Shown: piece after piece, positions 43,728 to 52,375 of the stretch | Numbering within the stretch: position 1 is the first letter of the stretch | How the letters are laid out: each line of letters starts with the position of its first letter | DNA from: Halomonas sp. ML-15 | Lineage (GTDB): Bacteria; Pseudomonadota; Gammaproteobacteria; Pseudomonadales; Halomonadaceae | NCBI RefSeq assembly: GCF_014779595.1 | Contig: NZ_JACXZT010000019.1 | Span: 1-64,000 of the forward strand | Length of the DNA: 64,000 bases | Reading direction: 5' to 3' | Made by a program: the position numbers and the translations under genes | The notes under the pieces: model-generated | Seen by the model: only the letters and a program-made list of their open reading frames with translations | What the model was told of the DNA's origin: nothing | Databases searched by the model: none

Positions 43728-44231
43728 ATGGGCCTGGAGAGCGTACGTAACTTTCTTGCCGAGCAGGCAGCGGATATCGAAATTCTCGAACTCGACGCCA
43801 GCACCGCCACCGTGGCGCTGGCCGCCGAGGCGCATGGGGTCGCCCCTGGGCAGATCGCCAAGACCCTCGCCTTCAGGGTCGGCGAGCGGCAACTGCTGGT
43901 GGTGGCCAGCGGCGATGCACGCTTCGATAACCGCAAGCTGCGCGATGCCTTCGGCGGCAAGGCCAAGATGCTCGATGCCGAGACGGTGTTGGCGCTGACC
44001 GGTCACCCGGTCGGCGGCGTCTGTCCGTTCGGCCTGAGCACTCCGCTGCCGATCTACTGCGACGCCTCGCTCAAGGCTTACGCTGAAGTCTTGCCTGCCG
44101 CCGGCTCACCCAACAGCGCCGTGCGTATCGCTCCGGAGCGACTCGCCACCCTGGTCGGAGCCGAGTGGGTCGATGTGTGCAAAGTGCCGGAGCCACAGCG
44201 TCAAGAGCCGTGCTCATCAGTACCCCTATAA
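43728..44231 (+). CDS. YbaK/EbsC-family aminoacyl-tRNA deacylase-like protein
   Basis: A 167-residue YbaK/ProX-type protein. Typical segments: IAKTLAFRVGERQLLVVASGD (with the conserved Lys), LRDAFGGKAKMLDAETV and HPVGGVCPFGL. Family members hydrolyse mischarged tRNAs such as Cys-tRNA(Pro) or Ala-tRNA(Pro). Stand-alone; substrate not assigned. Confidence 0.85.
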   Translation: MGLESVRNFLAEQAADIEILELDASTATVALAAEAHGVAPGQIAKTLAFRVGERQLLVVASGDARFDNRKLRDAFGGKAKMLDAETVLALTGHPVGGVCPFGLSTPLPIYCDASLKAYAEVLPAAGSPNSAVRIAPERLATLVGAEWVDVCKVPEPQRQEPCSSVPL

Positions 44232-44456
44232 CCTATCAAGAGAGACGGATGTCGCATCGGCATCAACTGCTCCGGGTTTCTGGCTGACACCACGTGTCCA
44301 TACAGGCTTACATTGAATCGGTTCTTTCTGAGGTATCCTTCCGCCACGGCGCGTTACGCCGCCCGGGCAGGAGTGCGCGGTATCAGAATATACGACGGTG
44401 GCGCGCTTTCTAAGCAACCAATGGATTGAAGATAAAAACGGAGAGGGAGGGCAGGC

Positions 44457-45737
44457 ATGTCGATCATCCCACAGCGCATCGTCGAGCGGCTGAAAGATCT
44501 GAGGGCGACGCTCGACGAGCCGCGGGTCCGGCAGCGTCTGACCGGAGGCACGGGCGAGCCGAGCCGCCCAGCCTTGCGCAGCCCTCGACGAGTCAACGCC
44601 GCCTCCATCGAGACGCTGTGGCGGAAGATTCGCGCCTTGACGCCGGCAGGCGACGAGCAGCAGAGGCTTCTGGCCGATCCTGACACCTTGGCGAGTGCCG
44701 AATGCTACGGCGCCAATATCGAGAACATGATCGGGACGGTGAAGGTGCCAGTGGGCGTGGTGGGCCCTTTACGTATCAACGGCCTCAATGCGGAAGGGGA
44801 CTTCGTCATCCCGCTGGCAACCAGCGAAGCCGCCCTGGTGGCATCCTATGCGCGGGGCGCCGACATTGCCTCCCGCGCCGGCGGCATTGCTGCGGTTCTG
44901 TTGACCGAGGGGGTGCTGCGCAGCCCCGGTTTCAAGTTCGCCAACGTGATGGAGGCGGGGCTGTTTCTGGAGTGGGTGATCGACGCCAGTGCCGAGCTGA
45001 AGGCCGCCGCCGAGGCCACCACCCGGCACGGCAAGCTCAGCGCCATCGAGCCGATGATGGACAACGAGGTCGTCTTCCTGCTCTGCCGCTATACCACCGG
45101 CGACGCGTCGGGCCAGAACATGGTGACCATCGCTACCGAGGCACTCTGCCGGCACATCGAGACCCACTGCCCGATCCGGCCTCGACACTGGTTTATCGAG
45201 GCCAATTATTCGGGAGACAAGAAAAGCACCTATCTGGCGCTGACCTCTGGCCGCGGACGCAAGGTGACAGCCTCGGTGATCCTGCCGCGGGCGCTGGTGG
45301 AAAAGCACCTGCATGTCAGTGTAGAACGCTTCCTCGACTACTCGCGCATGGCCAGTCTCGGCGCCATGCTGAGCGGCCAGATCGGCGCGCAGGGTCACTT
45401 CGCGAACGGGCTTGCCGCCTTCTATATCGCCACCGGGCAGGACGCGGCCTGCGTGTCGGAATCCGCCATCGGCTTCACGCGGGTAGAGGACCGGGACGGC
45501 GATCTCTTCATCTCGGTGACCCTGCCCAACATCCTGGTGGGCTCGGTCGGCGGCGGCACGGGATTGCCCAGCCAGGCGGCGGCGCTACATCTGCTTGGAC
45601 TTCAGGGACCCGGCAAGGCAGCGGCGCTGGCCGAGGTGGTCGCTTCCCTGTGCCTGTGCGGCGAGATCTCCATCATCGGCGCGCTGGCGGCAGGCGAGTT
45701 CGCCCAGGCCCACCGCAAGCTTGCCCGGGAGCGCTGA
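44457..45737 (+). CDS. 3-hydroxy-3-methylglutaryl-CoA reductase homologue
   Basis: A 426-residue HMG-CoA reductase. The signatures ENMIGTVKVPVGVVGP, LATSEAALVAS, GDASGQNMVTIAT, YSGDKKSTYLALTSGRGRKV, GQDAACVSES and VGGGTGLPSQ are all present. The catalytic set is intact: E124, the Lys of DKK (255/256), D329 and H419 (AGEFAQAHRKL). The layout resembles the class I (eukaryote/archaeal) enzyme more than the Pseudomonas catabolic type. It normally makes mevalonate. Gammaproteobacteria usually use the MEP pathway and no other mevalonate gene is nearby. A GAGGGAGG site precedes the ATG. First gene of a seven-gene operon. Confidence 0.88.
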   Translation: MSIIPQRIVERLKDLRATLDEPRVRQRLTGGTGEPSRPALRSPRRVNAASIETLWRKIRALTPAGDEQQRLLADPDTLASAECYGANIENMIGTVKVPVGVVGPLRINGLNAEGDFVIPLATSEAALVASYARGADIASRAGGIAAVLLTEGVLRSPGFKFANVMEAGLFLEWVIDASAELKAAAEATTRHGKLSAIEPMMDNEVVFLLCRYTTGDASGQNMVTIATEALCRHIETHCPIRPRHWFIEANYSGDKKSTYLALTSGRGRKVTASVILPRALVEKHLHVSVERFLDYSRMASLGAMLSGQIGAQGHFANGLAAFYIATGQDAACVSESAIGFTRVEDRDGDLFISVTLPNILVGSVGGGTGLPSQAAALHLLGLQGPGKAAALAEVVASLCLCGEISIIGALAAGEFAQAHRKLARER

Positions 45738-45738
45738 G

Positions 45739-46677
45739 ATGTCTGCACAGGAAATGACCCTGCCGCTGGCGCAGCGGCTGTGGATCTATCAGCGCGAGCG
45801 CTTTCCCATCCTGCGAACGGCGGTGCTGGTGGCAGCTTTCTCCGCGGCAAGCGTCAATGTCTCCGCCTTCCTGGCCGGGCGTCCGCTGCCCGCCTTCGCG
45901 GCCTACCTCGTCGCCTTTGTCGTCGCCTTCCTGGTGTTCATGCAGCTGCGCGTGTGCGACGAAGTGAAGGACAAGGAGATCGATCGTCGCTTTCGCCCCG
46001 CCCTGCCGGTGCCCCGCGGCCTGATCTCCCTCCGGGTGATCGTCGGCCTCGGCCTTGCCGCCGTGCCGCTGGCAGCCATTTCCGCCGCACTGTTCGAGCT
46101 CGGTCTGCTCTGGCTGCTGGCGCTGGTCTGGCTGTGGCTGAGCCTGATGACGGTGGAGTTCTTCGTGCCGCACTGGTTGAGGGCGCGGCCCTTCTTCTAC
46201 GTCGTCTCGCACATGATGATCATGCCGCTACTCGACCTGTTCGTGACCGGCTGTGAATGGCTCGTGGCCGGCGGCGGACCGCCGCAAGGCTTGTGGCTTT
46301 TCCTGGTCCTGAGCTTCCTCAACGGCTGCGTGCTCGAAGTGGGGCGCAAGATCCGGGCACCAGACCAGGAGCGCGAGGGCGTCGACACCTACTCCGCGCT
46401 GCTGGGTCCGGGCAGGGCGACCCTACTCTGGTGCGCGCTGGTTATCGTCGCCTGCGGCTTCTTGATAGCGGTGGGCAGAGCGGTGGGCGCCATGCACCTC
46501 GTCGGGCTCGTCGGCCTCGCGGGCCTTGCCGCATGTCTGGTTGCCGCGGCGCTCTATCTGCGTTCGCCCACCGAGCGCGCACAGCGCCGCGTCGACAGCA
46601 TGGCGGGGCTGTGGGTGCTCGCCTGCTATGGCGCCGCGGGCTTCGCACCGCTGGTGGCCACCTGGAGCGGCCTATGA
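45739..46677 (+). CDS. UbiA-family prenyltransferase
   Basis: A 312-residue integral membrane protein with about nine helices and the two Asp-rich UbiA motifs: D74-x3-D78-x3-D82 (CDEVKDKEIDRRFRPALPVPRG) in the first half and D209/D216 (KIRAPDQEREGVDTYSALLG) in the second. UbiA enzymes join a prenyl diphosphate to an aromatic, porphyrin or glycerol-phosphate acceptor. One base separates it from the HMG-CoA reductase stop. Acceptor and prenyl length are unknown; an acceptor specific to this cluster is likely. Confidence 0.85.
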   Translation: MSAQEMTLPLAQRLWIYQRERFPILRTAVLVAAFSAASVNVSAFLAGRPLPAFAAYLVAFVVAFLVFMQLRVCDEVKDKEIDRRFRPALPVPRGLISLRVIVGLGLAAVPLAAISAALFELGLLWLLALVWLWLSLMTVEFFVPHWLRARPFFYVVSHMMIMPLLDLFVTGCEWLVAGGGPPQGLWLFLVLSFLNGCVLEVGRKIRAPDQEREGVDTYSALLGPGRATLLWCALVIVACGFLIAVGRAVGAMHLVGLVGLAGLAACLVAAALYLRSPTERAQRRVDSMAGLWVLACYGAAGFAPLVATWSGL

Positions 46678-49130
46678 GCGAACTGATCGTCAACGGATCG
46701 GCCGACGCCGATGCTGTGGTCATCGGTGGCAAGGCAGCCACCCTTGCCACACTCGTCCGGCTCGGTTTTGACGTGCCGCCGTTTTTCTCTCTTACCGCGG
46801 GAGCCTTTACCGACCGTGGACTCCGGGACGAGGTGAGCGCAACGCTCGACGTTCACCTGGAGGAGATCGGCCCCGGTCCGTTCGCCGTGCGCTCTTCGGG
46901 CCGCGAGGAAGATGGCGCAGACCATTCCCACGCCGGCCAGTTTCTGTCGCTGCTGGAGGTCGAGGCGGCAGAGATACCGACGGCCGCTTTCCAGGTCTGG
47001 CAGTCCGGCGCCGCCGAGACGCTGCAGGCCTACCGCGCCTCCCGCGGTCTGGACGCCGGCGACCACCGGCCGGCCGTGCTGATCCAGCAGCTGGTCAGAG
47101 CGCGGACGGCGGGCGTGGCCTTCTCAGCCGACCCGGTCAGTGGGCGCCGCGACCGCATTGTCGTCTCCGCCGTTGCCGGGCTCGGCGACCGTCTCGTCGG
47201 CGGCGAGGAAAGCGGCGACGACTATGTGCTCGACCGGCGCACCGGGAGGGTACTGAGCGCGCCGGACGAGGGCGTGCTGTCGGACGACGATCTGACCGCA
47301 CTGACCGACCTGGTGATACGCGTCGAGGATGCCCGCGGCGGACCGCAGGACATCGAATGGGCCTTCGAAGGCGAACGCCTGTTCCTGCTCCAGGCGCGGC
47401 CGATCACCACCCTGCTGCGCGAAGTGCCCGTCGAGGACACCACGCTCACTCTCTTCGACAACTCCAATATCATCGAGAGCTATCCGGGCCTGGTCTCGCC
47501 GCTCACCTATAGCTTCGCGCAGTACGTCTACGCCCGGGTCTACCCGATGTTCCTCTCGCTGCTGGGTGTCGGCGATACGACGATCCGCACCCATCGGGCA
47601 ACCTTCGACAATCTGCTCGGCCGCATCGACGGCCGTGTCTATTACAACCTGATCAACTGGTACCGACTGATCGCCCTGCTGCCAGGCTTCTCCGTCAACC
47701 GCAGCCACATGGAAACCATGATGGGCGTCAGCGAACCGCTGCCCGTCGCAATCGCCGATGCGCTTGCGCCGCAGCGGGCCCGCGGTTGGGCGGCGTGCCG
47801 CGAGTATCTGCGCATGGGTTGGGCCGCTGGCGGCCTGGTCCGCGAGGCGATCCGCCTGCCGCGCACCATCCGCGCCTTCTACGGCCGGCTCGACAAGGCC
47901 CTGGAAACCGATGCGGCGGAGATTGCCGCCATGCCGTTGACGGCACTGGCGGCGGAGTATCGTCGCGTCGAGGCGGAACTGCTCGACCGTTGGGATGCGC
48001 CGCTGGTCAACGATTTCCTGTGCATGATGGCCTTCGGTGCCTCGCGCAAGCTGCTGCAGCGCTGGGGTGGAGACACCGGCCTCGCGCTCCACAACGAGGT
48101 GATGATCGGCCAGGGGGATATCATTTCCGCTGAACCGGCGCAGCGTATCACCCGCATGGGAGCGCTGGCCGCCGGCAACGAGGCGCTGATCACGGCGCTG
48201 GAGCTGGGGGATGGCAGCGCGCTGTCCGACCACGAGGCGCTGCGCCACGAGGTGGAGGCGTATATCGCCCGCTTTGGCGACCGCTGTACCCAGGAGCTCA
48301 AGCTGGAAAGCATCACCCTCGATCAGGACCCGCGCCCGCTGCTGGCGGCGATCGCCGCGGCGGCGCGCATGCGGCGTAGCATCGCGCGGCACTCGGAAAA
48401 CGGCGATCCCGTTGCCGAGCTGTTTCCCGGCAGGCCGTTCAGGCGTGTCATTGCCCGTCGCGTGCTCGCCATTGCCAAGGCCAGGGTGCGCGACCGGGAG
48501 AACCTGCGCTTCCAGCGTACCCGGGTGTTCGGCCATGCGCGGCGTATCTTCCTGGCCATGGGCCGGCAATTCCACGCCCATGGCGTACTCGATGACCCGC
48601 GCGACATCTTCTTCCTCAGCGTGCCGGAGGTGCTGGGCGCGGTCGAAGGCTTCGGCATCGGTGACGACCTGGCGGCGCTCGCCGCCGGCAGGAAGGCGGA
48701 GATGGCGGTGGCAGAGACGCGGCCCGACCCGCCCGAACGCATCGAGGTGAACGGCGCGGCGGTCAATCTCACGCTGGCGCCGTCTGCGCCAAGTACCGGC
48801 GGCAACGATAGAGTGCGCAGCGGTACCGCCTGCTGCGCCGGAAAGGTGCGGGCGCCGGCACGTGTCGTTCATGACCCGCGTAGCGAATCGCTGAAGCCCG
48901 GCGAGGTGCTGGTGGCCCGATTCACCGACCCAGGCTGGATCGCGCTGTTCACCAACGCCTCGGCCATCGTCGTGGAGCGCGGCAGCCTGCTGTCGCATTC
49001 CGCCATCGTCGCCCGCGAACTGGGCCTGCCCTGCGTGGTGGGTATCAAGGGTGTCACGGAGTGGATCGCCAACGGCGAAACCATCGAGGTGGACGGTACC
49101 ACCGGAACGGTAAGGAAAACCGATGACTGA
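46674..49130 (+). CDS. PEP-synthase / rifampicin-phosphotransferase-like dikinase
   Basis: An 818-residue three-part enzyme. Residues 1-255 form a PPDK_N ATP-grasp domain (GGKAATLATLVRLGFDVPP, PFAVRSSGREEDGA, closing LLQARPITT). Residues ~260-720 are helical and unlike the PEP/pyruvate barrel. Residues ~735-815 are the swivelling phosphohistidine domain, H775 in GSLLSHSAIVARELGLPCVVG. This ATP-binding/substrate/His order is that of small-molecule dikinases such as rifampicin phosphotransferase. It should transfer a phosphate onto an alcohol. It overlaps UbiA by ATGA. Confidence 0.8.
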   Translation: MSELIVNGSADADAVVIGGKAATLATLVRLGFDVPPFFSLTAGAFTDRGLRDEVSATLDVHLEEIGPGPFAVRSSGREEDGADHSHAGQFLSLLEVEAAEIPTAAFQVWQSGAAETLQAYRASRGLDAGDHRPAVLIQQLVRARTAGVAFSADPVSGRRDRIVVSAVAGLGDRLVGGEESGDDYVLDRRTGRVLSAPDEGVLSDDDLTALTDLVIRVEDARGGPQDIEWAFEGERLFLLQARPITTLLREVPVEDTTLTLFDNSNIIESYPGLVSPLTYSFAQYVYARVYPMFLSLLGVGDTTIRTHRATFDNLLGRIDGRVYYNLINWYRLIALLPGFSVNRSHMETMMGVSEPLPVAIADALAPQRARGWAACREYLRMGWAAGGLVREAIRLPRTIRAFYGRLDKALETDAAEIAAMPLTALAAEYRRVEAELLDRWDAPLVNDFLCMMAFGASRKLLQRWGGDTGLALHNEVMIGQGDIISAEPAQRITRMGALAAGNEALITALELGDGSALSDHEALRHEVEAYIARFGDRCTQELKLESITLDQDPRPLLAAIAAAARMRRSIARHSENGDPVAELFPGRPFRRVIARRVLAIAKARVRDRENLRFQRTRVFGHARRIFLAMGRQFHAHGVLDDPRDIFFLSVPEVLGAVEGFGIGDDLAALAAGRKAEMAVAETRPDPPERIEVNGAAVNLTLAPSAPSTGGNDRVRSGTACCAGKVRAPARVVHDPRSESLKPGEVLVARFTDPGWIALFTNASAIVVERGSLLSHSAIVARELGLPCVVGIKGVTEWIANGETIEVDGTTGTVRKTDD

Positions 49131-50232
49131 CACGGAGATCGCCGCCAAGGCGAGTTTCGAGACGATCCGCTACGCCCAGCTCTGGGAAGACGCAGACTGC
49201 CTGCTGCTAGGGCTTGCCGAAGGCCGCAAGCCGCTGTCCGGCGCCACCCTGGTGTCCATCTGCTCGGCCGGTGACAACGCGCTGGCCATGCTCACCCTCG
49301 ACCCGCAACGCGTGGTGGCAGTCGACCTTTCGGCCGCACAGATCGAGTGCCTGAAAATTCGCATCGCCGCCTGGCGCACGCTCGATCATGGCGCCCTGCT
49401 GGAGCTGATGGGCTCACGCCCTTCCGAGCGCCGTGCCGCACTGCTCGCACGGGTCGCGGCAACCCTGCCGGCAGACTCGCAGGCGTTCTGGGCGCCGCTC
49501 AAGCGGGACGTGGAGATCTATGGCCTCGGCGGCATCGGACGCTTCGAGCGCTACTTCCGTCTTTTCCATCGCCGCGTGCTGCCGCTGGTGCATGGCCATG
49601 CCAAGGTGCAGGCGGTGTTCGAGCCGCGCAGCCGCGAGCAGCGCCAACGGTTTCTGGACCAGCGCTGGAACACCTGGCGCTGGCGTGTCCTGCTCAAGTG
49701 TTTCTTCTCGCGCTTTACCATGGGGCGGCTTGGCCGCGACCCGGCCTTTTTCGATCACGTGGAGGGCAGCGTGGCCGACCATGTGGCCCGGCGCGTGGTG
49801 CATGCCATCGTCGATACCGACCCCAGCGAGAATCCCTATCTGCACTGGGTGTTGCGCGGCACTCACGGCGAGGCCCTGCCACTGGCGCTGCGGCCGGAGC
49901 ATTTCGACACCATCCGCGACCGGCTTGACCGGATCGACATTCGGCACGGCTCGCTGGAAGCCTTCGTCGCCACCGGCGAAAAGGCCGACGGTTTCAATCT
50001 GTCCGATATCTTCGAATACATGGGGCCGGAGACCTTCAGCACCGTCTACGACCGCCTGCTTGGTGCCGCCAACCCCGGTGCCCGCCTGGTCTACTGGAAC
50101 ATGATGGTACCGCGGCGCATGCCGCAGGCTTTCAGCGGTCGCCTGCGTACCATGGAGGCGCTGGAGGCGCGTGGCCGCGCCATGGACAAGGCCTTCTTCT
50201 ACTCGGACTTCGTGGTAGAGGAAGTGCTGTGA
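49123..50232 (+). CDS. DUF3419 (BtaA-like) aminocarboxypropyl transferase
   Basis: A 369-residue DUF3419 protein. The family landmarks are RYAQLWEDADCLLLGL and the SAM-binding VSICSAGDNALAMLTL (SAGDN 48-52), then VVAVDLSAAQ. BtaA, the characterised relative, moves the 3-amino-3-carboxypropyl group of S-adenosylmethionine onto diacylglycerol in betaine-lipid synthesis. No BtaB methyltransferase is adjacent. Its start lies eight bases inside the dikinase gene. Transfer onto a lipid or prenyl acceptor made by this cluster is inferred. Confidence 0.8.
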   Translation: MTDTEIAAKASFETIRYAQLWEDADCLLLGLAEGRKPLSGATLVSICSAGDNALAMLTLDPQRVVAVDLSAAQIECLKIRIAAWRTLDHGALLELMGSRPSERRAALLARVAATLPADSQAFWAPLKRDVEIYGLGGIGRFERYFRLFHRRVLPLVHGHAKVQAVFEPRSREQRQRFLDQRWNTWRWRVLLKCFFSRFTMGRLGRDPAFFDHVEGSVADHVARRVVHAIVDTDPSENPYLHWVLRGTHGEALPLALRPEHFDTIRDRLDRIDIRHGSLEAFVATGEKADGFNLSDIFEYMGPETFSTVYDRLLGAANPGARLVYWNMMVPRRMPQAFSGRLRTMEALEARGRAMDKAFFYSDFVVEEVL

Positions 50233-51530
50233 GCATCGCGCCGCAGATCGCCATGATCCTGCTGTCGGTGGCACTGCTGATCGTAGCCATGGTGGTGGTG
50301 CGCCGCGTCGGGCAGCGTTACGCCTGGTCGGCGGAGCTTCAGCGCAAGGGCGTGCACCTGGCGACAGGGGCCTATGCGCTGATGCTGCCCTGGATCTTCT
50401 CCGAACGCTGGCCGGTACTGGTGATCGCCGGCATGGCAGTGCTGGTGCTGCTGCTCATGCGCACGCCCGTTCTGGCGAAAAGTGGCCTCGGCGCCACGCT
50501 GCACAGCGTCGAGCGTCACTCCTATGGCGACCTGCTGCTGGCCGTTTCAGTGGGCGTGGTATTTTTCTTTTCCCACGGGAATCCGGTGCTCTACGTGCTG
50601 CCCATCGCCGTAGTGACCCTGTCCGATGCGGCGGCGGCACTGACCGGCGTGCGCTACGGACGCAGCTTCTTCAATACCGAGACGGGCAGAAAGAGCTTCG
50701 AGGGCTCGGCGATGTTTTTCATGGTGACCTGGATCGTCGCCATGATTCTGCTGCTGCTGATGACGGAGATCGACCGGGAGAACGTCGTGTTGCTGTCGCT
50801 GGTGGTAGCCGCCTTCGGCACCCTGGTGGAGGCCGACTCCTGGCACGGCTTCGATAACCTGTTCCTGCCCGTGGCGCTGCACCTTTTCCTCGCCGGCCAC
50901 CTGGAAACAGAGCCCGTGCGGCTGCTGGAACTGACCCTGCTGTTTCTCGCCGTACTCGCCGTCGTACTCGCGCTTGCACCGCGTTTGGGGCTTTCCGACC
51001 ACACCGCGCGTGTCTATACCATTGCCGTGTTCGGTATCTATGTGGTGACTGACGTCCATAACGCGGTGCTGCCGGTCACGGCCATCCTCGCTCACCTGGC
51101 CGCCCGGCACATGCGTCCCTGCAGAAGCCGCTACCCCGACCTGGACGTGCTGGCCATGGTCGTGCTGATCTCCGTACTCTGGCTGTTCCTGGGCCGCTAT
51201 GCCGACCAGAACGCACTCAACATGTACGACCTGAGCTTCGCCGGCAGTGCGCTGGTGTTCATCGCGCTTGCCGCTGGCTCCAGGCGCTGGATCGCGGTCG
51301 TCGCAGCCGGCACGCTGGCTGCCGCGGTCGTTGCCACCACCTACCGCAATCCGGAAGCCGCGCACTGGCACGGTCCGCTCTGGCCGTGGATTGCCATGAG
51401 CTTCTTGCTGTGCCTGGCGGTCCCGCTGCTGAAGGCGGATCTTCTGGATCGGTACCGCGGGCCGCGGGTGGTGACGATTGCGCTCTCGGTGCCACTGGCC
51501 GCGTTCCTGACAAAGGTGTTCTTATCATGA
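50229..51530 (+). CDS. Dolichol/phytol-kinase-like integral membrane protein
   Basis: A 433-residue protein with about fourteen membrane segments. The first ~200 residues match the SEC59/VTE5/CdsA-related fold (ELQRKGVHLATGAYALMLP, PIAVVTLSDAAAALTGVRYG, FEGSAMFFMVTWIVAM), which phosphorylates polyprenols or phytol with CTP or makes CDP-lipids. The rest is extra membrane domain of unknown role. It starts with GTG overlapping the DUF3419 stop (GTGA). A lipid-alcohol kinase role for this cluster is likely; substrate unknown. Confidence 0.75.
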   Translation: MSIAPQIAMILLSVALLIVAMVVVRRVGQRYAWSAELQRKGVHLATGAYALMLPWIFSERWPVLVIAGMAVLVLLLMRTPVLAKSGLGATLHSVERHSYGDLLLAVSVGVVFFFSHGNPVLYVLPIAVVTLSDAAAALTGVRYGRSFFNTETGRKSFEGSAMFFMVTWIVAMILLLLMTEIDRENVVLLSLVVAAFGTLVEADSWHGFDNLFLPVALHLFLAGHLETEPVRLLELTLLFLAVLAVVLALAPRLGLSDHTARVYTIAVFGIYVVTDVHNAVLPVTAILAHLAARHMRPCRSRYPDLDVLAMVVLISVLWLFLGRYADQNALNMYDLSFAGSALVFIALAAGSRRWIAVVAAGTLAAAVVATTYRNPEAAHWHGPLWPWIAMSFLLCLAVPLLKADLLDRYRGPRVVTIALSVPLAAFLTKVFLS

Positions 51531-52375
51531 GCGATACCCCCGTTTACCTGGAGACCGGCGACGCCTCCTGTCGCCTGTACCGTGAGGCGCCGTGCTGGGA
51601 CGGGCAACGTACGGCGGCGATTGGGGAATTCCGCTGCGCCGATCCCGCAGCAGGCGCGGCGCTGCTCTCCCATGCCGGAGAGGTGCTCGGTCGGGAAGGG
51701 TTCGAGGCCCTTATCGGCCCGATGGACGGCGATACCTGGCACCGCTACCGGCTGGTCACCGACAGCGACGGCTCGCCGCCTTTCCTGCTCGAGCCGGTGA
51801 GCGCCCCCCATGACGAGCAGGCCTTCCTGGCTAGCGGCTTTGCGCCCATCTCCACCTACGTTTCCACGCGGGCCAGGCTCGATGAGGCCCTGGCCATCAA
51901 GCCGACGCGGTTCGACGGAATCGCCGTCAGGGCATGGGATGGCGATGATGCGGAGCGACTGCTGGGCGATCTGTTCGAGATGTCACTCTCCAGCTTCGCC
52001 ACCAATCCGTTCTACAAAGCGATCTCGCGAGAGGCGTTTCTGGCACTCTACCGGCCGATCCTGCCCGCCATCGATCCACGCCTGCTGCTGTTTGCCCACG
52101 ACGCGGACGGTCTTGCCGGATTCCTGTTCGGCGTACCCGATCTCGCCGAAGGCGCAAATCCGCGTACGGTGATTGTGAAGACCTACGCCAGTCGGCGACG
52201 TGGAGTGGGACGGCAGTTGCTGGATACCTTCCACCACAGCGCCAGCGACCTGGGCTTCACCAGCGTTATCCACGCGCTGATGCACGAAAACAATCAGTCC
52301 CTGAACAGCAGCCGCCGCTATGGCGCGGAGGTCTTCCGGCGCTATGCCCTGATGGGCAGACGGCTGGCTGCATGA
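51527..52375 (+). CDS. GNAT-family N-acyltransferase
   Basis: A 282-residue protein with an N-terminal ~110-residue region and a C-terminal GNAT fold. The acetyl-CoA pyrophosphate-binding motif is SRRRGVGRQLLDTF (222-235) and the late ALMHENNQSLNSSRRYGAEV stretch is typical of acyl acceptor handling in lipid- or siderophore-related GNATs. It overlaps the previous and next genes by ATGA. It may acylate an amino group, such as one created by the DUF3419 enzyme; inference. Confidence 0.8.
   Translation: MSDTPVYLETGDASCRLYREAPCWDGQRTAAIGEFRCADPAAGAALLSHAGEVLGREGFEALIGPMDGDTWHRYRLVTDSDGSPPFLLEPVSAPHDEQAFLASGFAPISTYVSTRARLDEALAIKPTRFDGIAVRAWDGDDAERLLGDLFEMSLSSFATNPFYKAISREAFLALYRPILPAIDPRLLLFAHDADGLAGFLFGVPDLAEGANPRTVIVKTYASRRRGVGRQLLDTFHHSASDLGFTSVIHALMHENNQSLNSSRRYGAEVFRRYALMGRRLAA

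Noticed and set aside
47124-49148. 674-codon open frame on the minus strand opposite the dikinase gene
   Set aside because: Shadow frame in GC-rich DNA, with a His/Gln/Arg-biased composition and no domain; the plus strand carries the PPDK_N and phosphohistidine motifs.
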